Source of the DNA: Oscheius dolichura
Taxonomy: Eukaryota > Nematoda > Chromadorea > Rhabditida > Rhabditidae
Reading direction: 5' to 3'
DNA: 64,000 nt
NCBI GenBank assembly: GCA_932521035.1
Contig: OW051493.1
Span: 3,534,001 to 3,598,000 of the forward strand
Made by a program: the position numbers and the translations under genes
Shown: in pieces, positions 61,134-64,000 of the stretch
Numbering within the stretch: the stretch's first letter is position 1
Layout: each line of letters opens with the position of its first letter
The notes under the pieces: model-generated
The model's database searches: none
Told to the model about the DNA's origin: nothing
What the model saw: the letters and a program-made list of their open reading frames with translations, nothing else

Positions 61134-64000
61134 CCTCCTCCTCCCCTCCCTGTACATTTGTTGCCCCCTTGGTTAGTTTTTCATGTCTAGTTGTATATTT
61201 ATTGAGCTTCCCCCACGGGTACACGGGTTCCATTTTCTTTCACTTGTAAAATAAAATGTCCTTCTTGAAATTATTCGCCCCGTCGTCGTCTCTCACGTGG
61301 AGTTTGTGTGTTTATTCAGGATTGTTTGAGCAATCGTTTTGTGCCTGCTCTGGCCTGGCAATTTTGAGCCTTTTCTTTACTGCCCCGAACCAAATGGCAG
61401 GCCTCGGCACATATATCGAATATTGAAGGCGGTTAATGGCATTACCACACTGGCAATGAGACGCTTAAATATCTACATAATTACATATAGAGGAGGGGGG
61501 GGGGGAAAGAGGGCAAAACACAGTGAGTCACAAGGGGAAAGGTGGAAGAGGGTACAGGGGACTGGGGACAGTCCTCTGGCCTTCGAGGGCAGGAGTCATC
61601 TATCATGGAGGATATCCACCGAGAGGGTGGACCAGGAGGAGAACGAGGTTGTCTCTCCTGCTGTACTTGCAGGACTAGTCCGGCTGCCACTGTCCAATCT
61701 CTAAAAGAACCAGGTGTTACCCTTGCAACTCGGCGATGTCGCACCTGCGGGCCTCTCCCCCTGCCCCCCGCCGGGTCTCAGTTTCCTTCCAAGTTCCATG
61801 TGAGTGGTTGCATCGGAAGGGGCTCATTTCTTGCCGACGAGGGGTCCCCTTGCCCCCGAATGTCTGTTGCCTCCATCGTGGTCCTTTTCCCTTTCCCCCT
61901 CTGCCTGCCCCTTCCCTCCCGAATCCGCGTGTCCCATCGTCCTCCATCGACGGCCTCCCCCTCCTTTTTTGGCGAGTCCATTTTTTCGGATCTCTCCTCC
62001 CCCCGGCTAAATGTTGCGAGGCGAAAAATGTTGGACCCTTTTGGACTCACGTCGGCCGGATGGCCGGATGCGGCAACAGCTGATCTTCTTTTGTTTGTCC
62101 TTCCGGTCACACATACACCCCGTTGCTTTTGAATGAACTGCGGTAATTGGATGGGGCGGATAATTTTGAGATGACACTTTCAGGGAGAGGAGGACAAATT
62201 AAAGGACAAGACACTGGGGGCTCTACACCACTTACCGTATCCTCCCCTGAGCCAGGGCGTTGTTTATGGACAGGCTACCATGAAACAAGCCATGAAATGG
62301 GAGACCCTTGTTTATTCGTTTCATCACCACTCCGAAATAGCCGAGGCCGTACAGTAGGGCCTCGTGGACTATCCGTTGTGGGGCCACTCTCCGAAACTCC
62401 CAACTCTGTTTTATTAAAGGATAGGCAAACACGGCCCAGAAAGTGATTTTCCCTCCTTTGCCCATAGAAATTCTCCTTTTTTACCCCTTTCCATTCAACC
62501 GACAACGTTCTCGATAGCCCTCACACAGGGAGAGAGTCTTGTTTGCTCGAGGGTCGTTTCAGGCAAACACGGGTCCGGGTAACATTTCGACCCTGTCTTC
62601 CTCATTCCTCCTTCCCCACATCCCCCTCTTGTCCCCCTCTCTTCTCGTCTCAAAAGGCCCGAAAACGAGAATGTTTCGGCCCCCGGAGGAGGAGGAGGTG
62701 GATGGGAGTTAATTTTGCGAGGAGAGGTGAGGACAAGAAATAAACAATGGGGTCAAGGAAAAGTCTGTGTTTATGTAAAGTGGAAATGGAAATAAGCGGG
62801 GTCGGCCGGGTGCCAGAAGACACGAGGCCGTGATCAGTGATGGGACTCTTTTCGTTGAAAAGCACGACTTCTATCTATTATTTTCTCTGCTTGTATTACA
62901 CTTTCTCCCGGTAAAATAAGAAGCGATATCGTCATCTATTATGGGGGAGGGTTCATGGGTATCAAATCACGGGGAGGGACCCCTCTCTCCTGTATTATGG
63001 CAGTCAAAGGTCAGTAGAAGCTGATTCAGCCAGTACGAGGGACTGCCTCATTATGTGACATTCACTCCGCGACAAAACATTGTTTTCTGTCTACAAGGCA
63101 AAGAGCATGACCGTCGTATCTAGCCTGATGGCCATCCTCCTTCTTCGCCTCCTCCTCCCCTGCCCCAGGCTCCCCTCGAACCATACCCCACCACCAAGCT
63201 AATTATCCTCCTCCCGGACTCGTCTCTCTATTTTCCTCCCCTTTTCCTTCATTTCCTAGGCTGCCGTGGAATAGTCTATCGGTGCATGGCAGGGCCAGTT
63301 GTCATCGGTCAAAACACTTCATTCTCCTGCAAGCGAGCCACCTTTTTTCTCGCCTTCGAATGTTGCCGAGTGGCCCCTGTCCCGGGGGAGATCCTCTCGG
63401 CCAGTTCAGAATGTTCTCTGTGCCCCACAGTCCCTGGCCAGAGTAAATTTGTATTGTCCCTGACTCACAGTTCCAGATGATGTCAAGGGTGGAGGATGAA
63501 AGAGAGTCCCTGCTCGGCCGTCCTCTCCCCGTTTCCCGGGGTCGGGGCAGCGTTTGCCCAGCGTGTCCAAATACTGTGTGCCGTTTCTGCCACCACCTGA
63601 TCGAATCAATCTCTCTTTTTTTCCTCTGCGGCCGTAACTTGTTCGGGGGGCTTGGCCCTGGACGCAGAGGTCGTGGGAAAACGCGAGGGGTTAGAGCGCA
63701 GAGGCAGTGCCAAGAGAGAAGAGAGAGGCCGATGTTGCCAGCCCCCCTCCCTTTCCCCCTCTTTCTCCCAGGCTCGTTGGGTGCAGTTGCCCTCTACTTG
63801 ACCAAATTTGGCATCTACCTGTCTCTCATCCCGGCTTCTCCTGATGGCCCAGGCTCTCCTCCTCCCCTGGGTTCGAGATGGAAAGGGCCACCAGAAGACG
63901 TGACCCTTTGTTGCTATTCAGGCACCTTTTGTTGTGTCCAGGGGTTTTCTTCTCTGGCTGCCATTGTTGGAACAAGGAAACACTTTTTTGATTCTCTTCA
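61134..64000. other. GC-rich region without recognised gene
   Basis: After the 3' UTR of the seven-helix gene I find only overlapping open frames on both strands with no family resemblance and no coherent splice series. An 11-G run lies at 61495-61505. The DNA is pyrimidine-rich, like the long R-Ras introns, and may be an intron or upstream region of a gene beyond the window. Confidence 0.4.

Overview
The window is nuclear DNA of a nematode. The best evidence is a complete cuticle collagen (33.5-34.6 kb, minus strand, ending [13 protein letters not shown]) and a moulting-cycle MLT-10-like protein with LSP repeats (15.1-18.3 kb, minus). A glutamine-rich cohesin loader like the PQN-85/SCC-2 type and single-Ig and LITAF-type genes fit the same picture. 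Genes are compact. Most introns I could reconstruct are 38-47 nt, end in TTTCAG or TTTTAG, and often have weak donors. Several start codons lie 0-3 nt behind an acceptor-like AG, as expected for spliced-leader trans-splicing. I cannot name the species. All exon models were made by eye from frame, splice site and family conservation.

Layout. 0.6-2.9 kb: Zwilch (kinetochore). 5.3-9.5: R-Ras-type GTPase with two long introns. 9.85-11.9: two tandem LITAF-domain genes separated by a foldback element. 13.0-13.7: a small GPI-anchored three-finger-like protein. 15.1-18.3: the MLT-10-like gene. 18.9-21.35: coding-like but unresolved. 21.35-22.8: RUSF1 (DUF647). 23.6-25.5: CYRI (Rac1 interactor). 26.0-27.15: CDC42. 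28.5-29.15: secreted single-Ig protein. 29.6-29.8: a 46-residue membrane micropeptide. 29.9-31.7: doublecortin-domain protein. 33.5-34.6: collagen. 35.3-43.7: SCC-2/NIPBL. 45.3-47.75: PEX5 with a Tc1/mariner-like MITE in intron 1. 48.1-49.2: secreted acidic protein. 49.2-49.7: partial cysteine-rich protein. 50.2-57.4: same-strand cluster NECAP, two UBE2J2-type E2 enzymes, B3GALT6 and PIGW. 58.8-61.1: orphan seven-helix membrane protein. 61.1-64.0: no gene seen.

The DNA is a compositional mosaic. AT-rich blocks (about 0-3, 25.5-29, 35-42 and 49.7-59 kb) alternate with GC-rich blocks that use mostly G/C third positions. One boundary falls inside the SCC-2 gene near 42.1 kb. Functional themes are small GTPase signalling (R-Ras, CDC42, and CYRI, which acts on Rac), cuticle and moulting (collagen, MLT-10), chromosome segregation (Zwilch, SCC-2), and secretory or ER functions (UBE2J2, B3GALT6, PIGW, NECAP). 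I found no CRISPR array, rRNA, tRNA or complete autonomous transposon.
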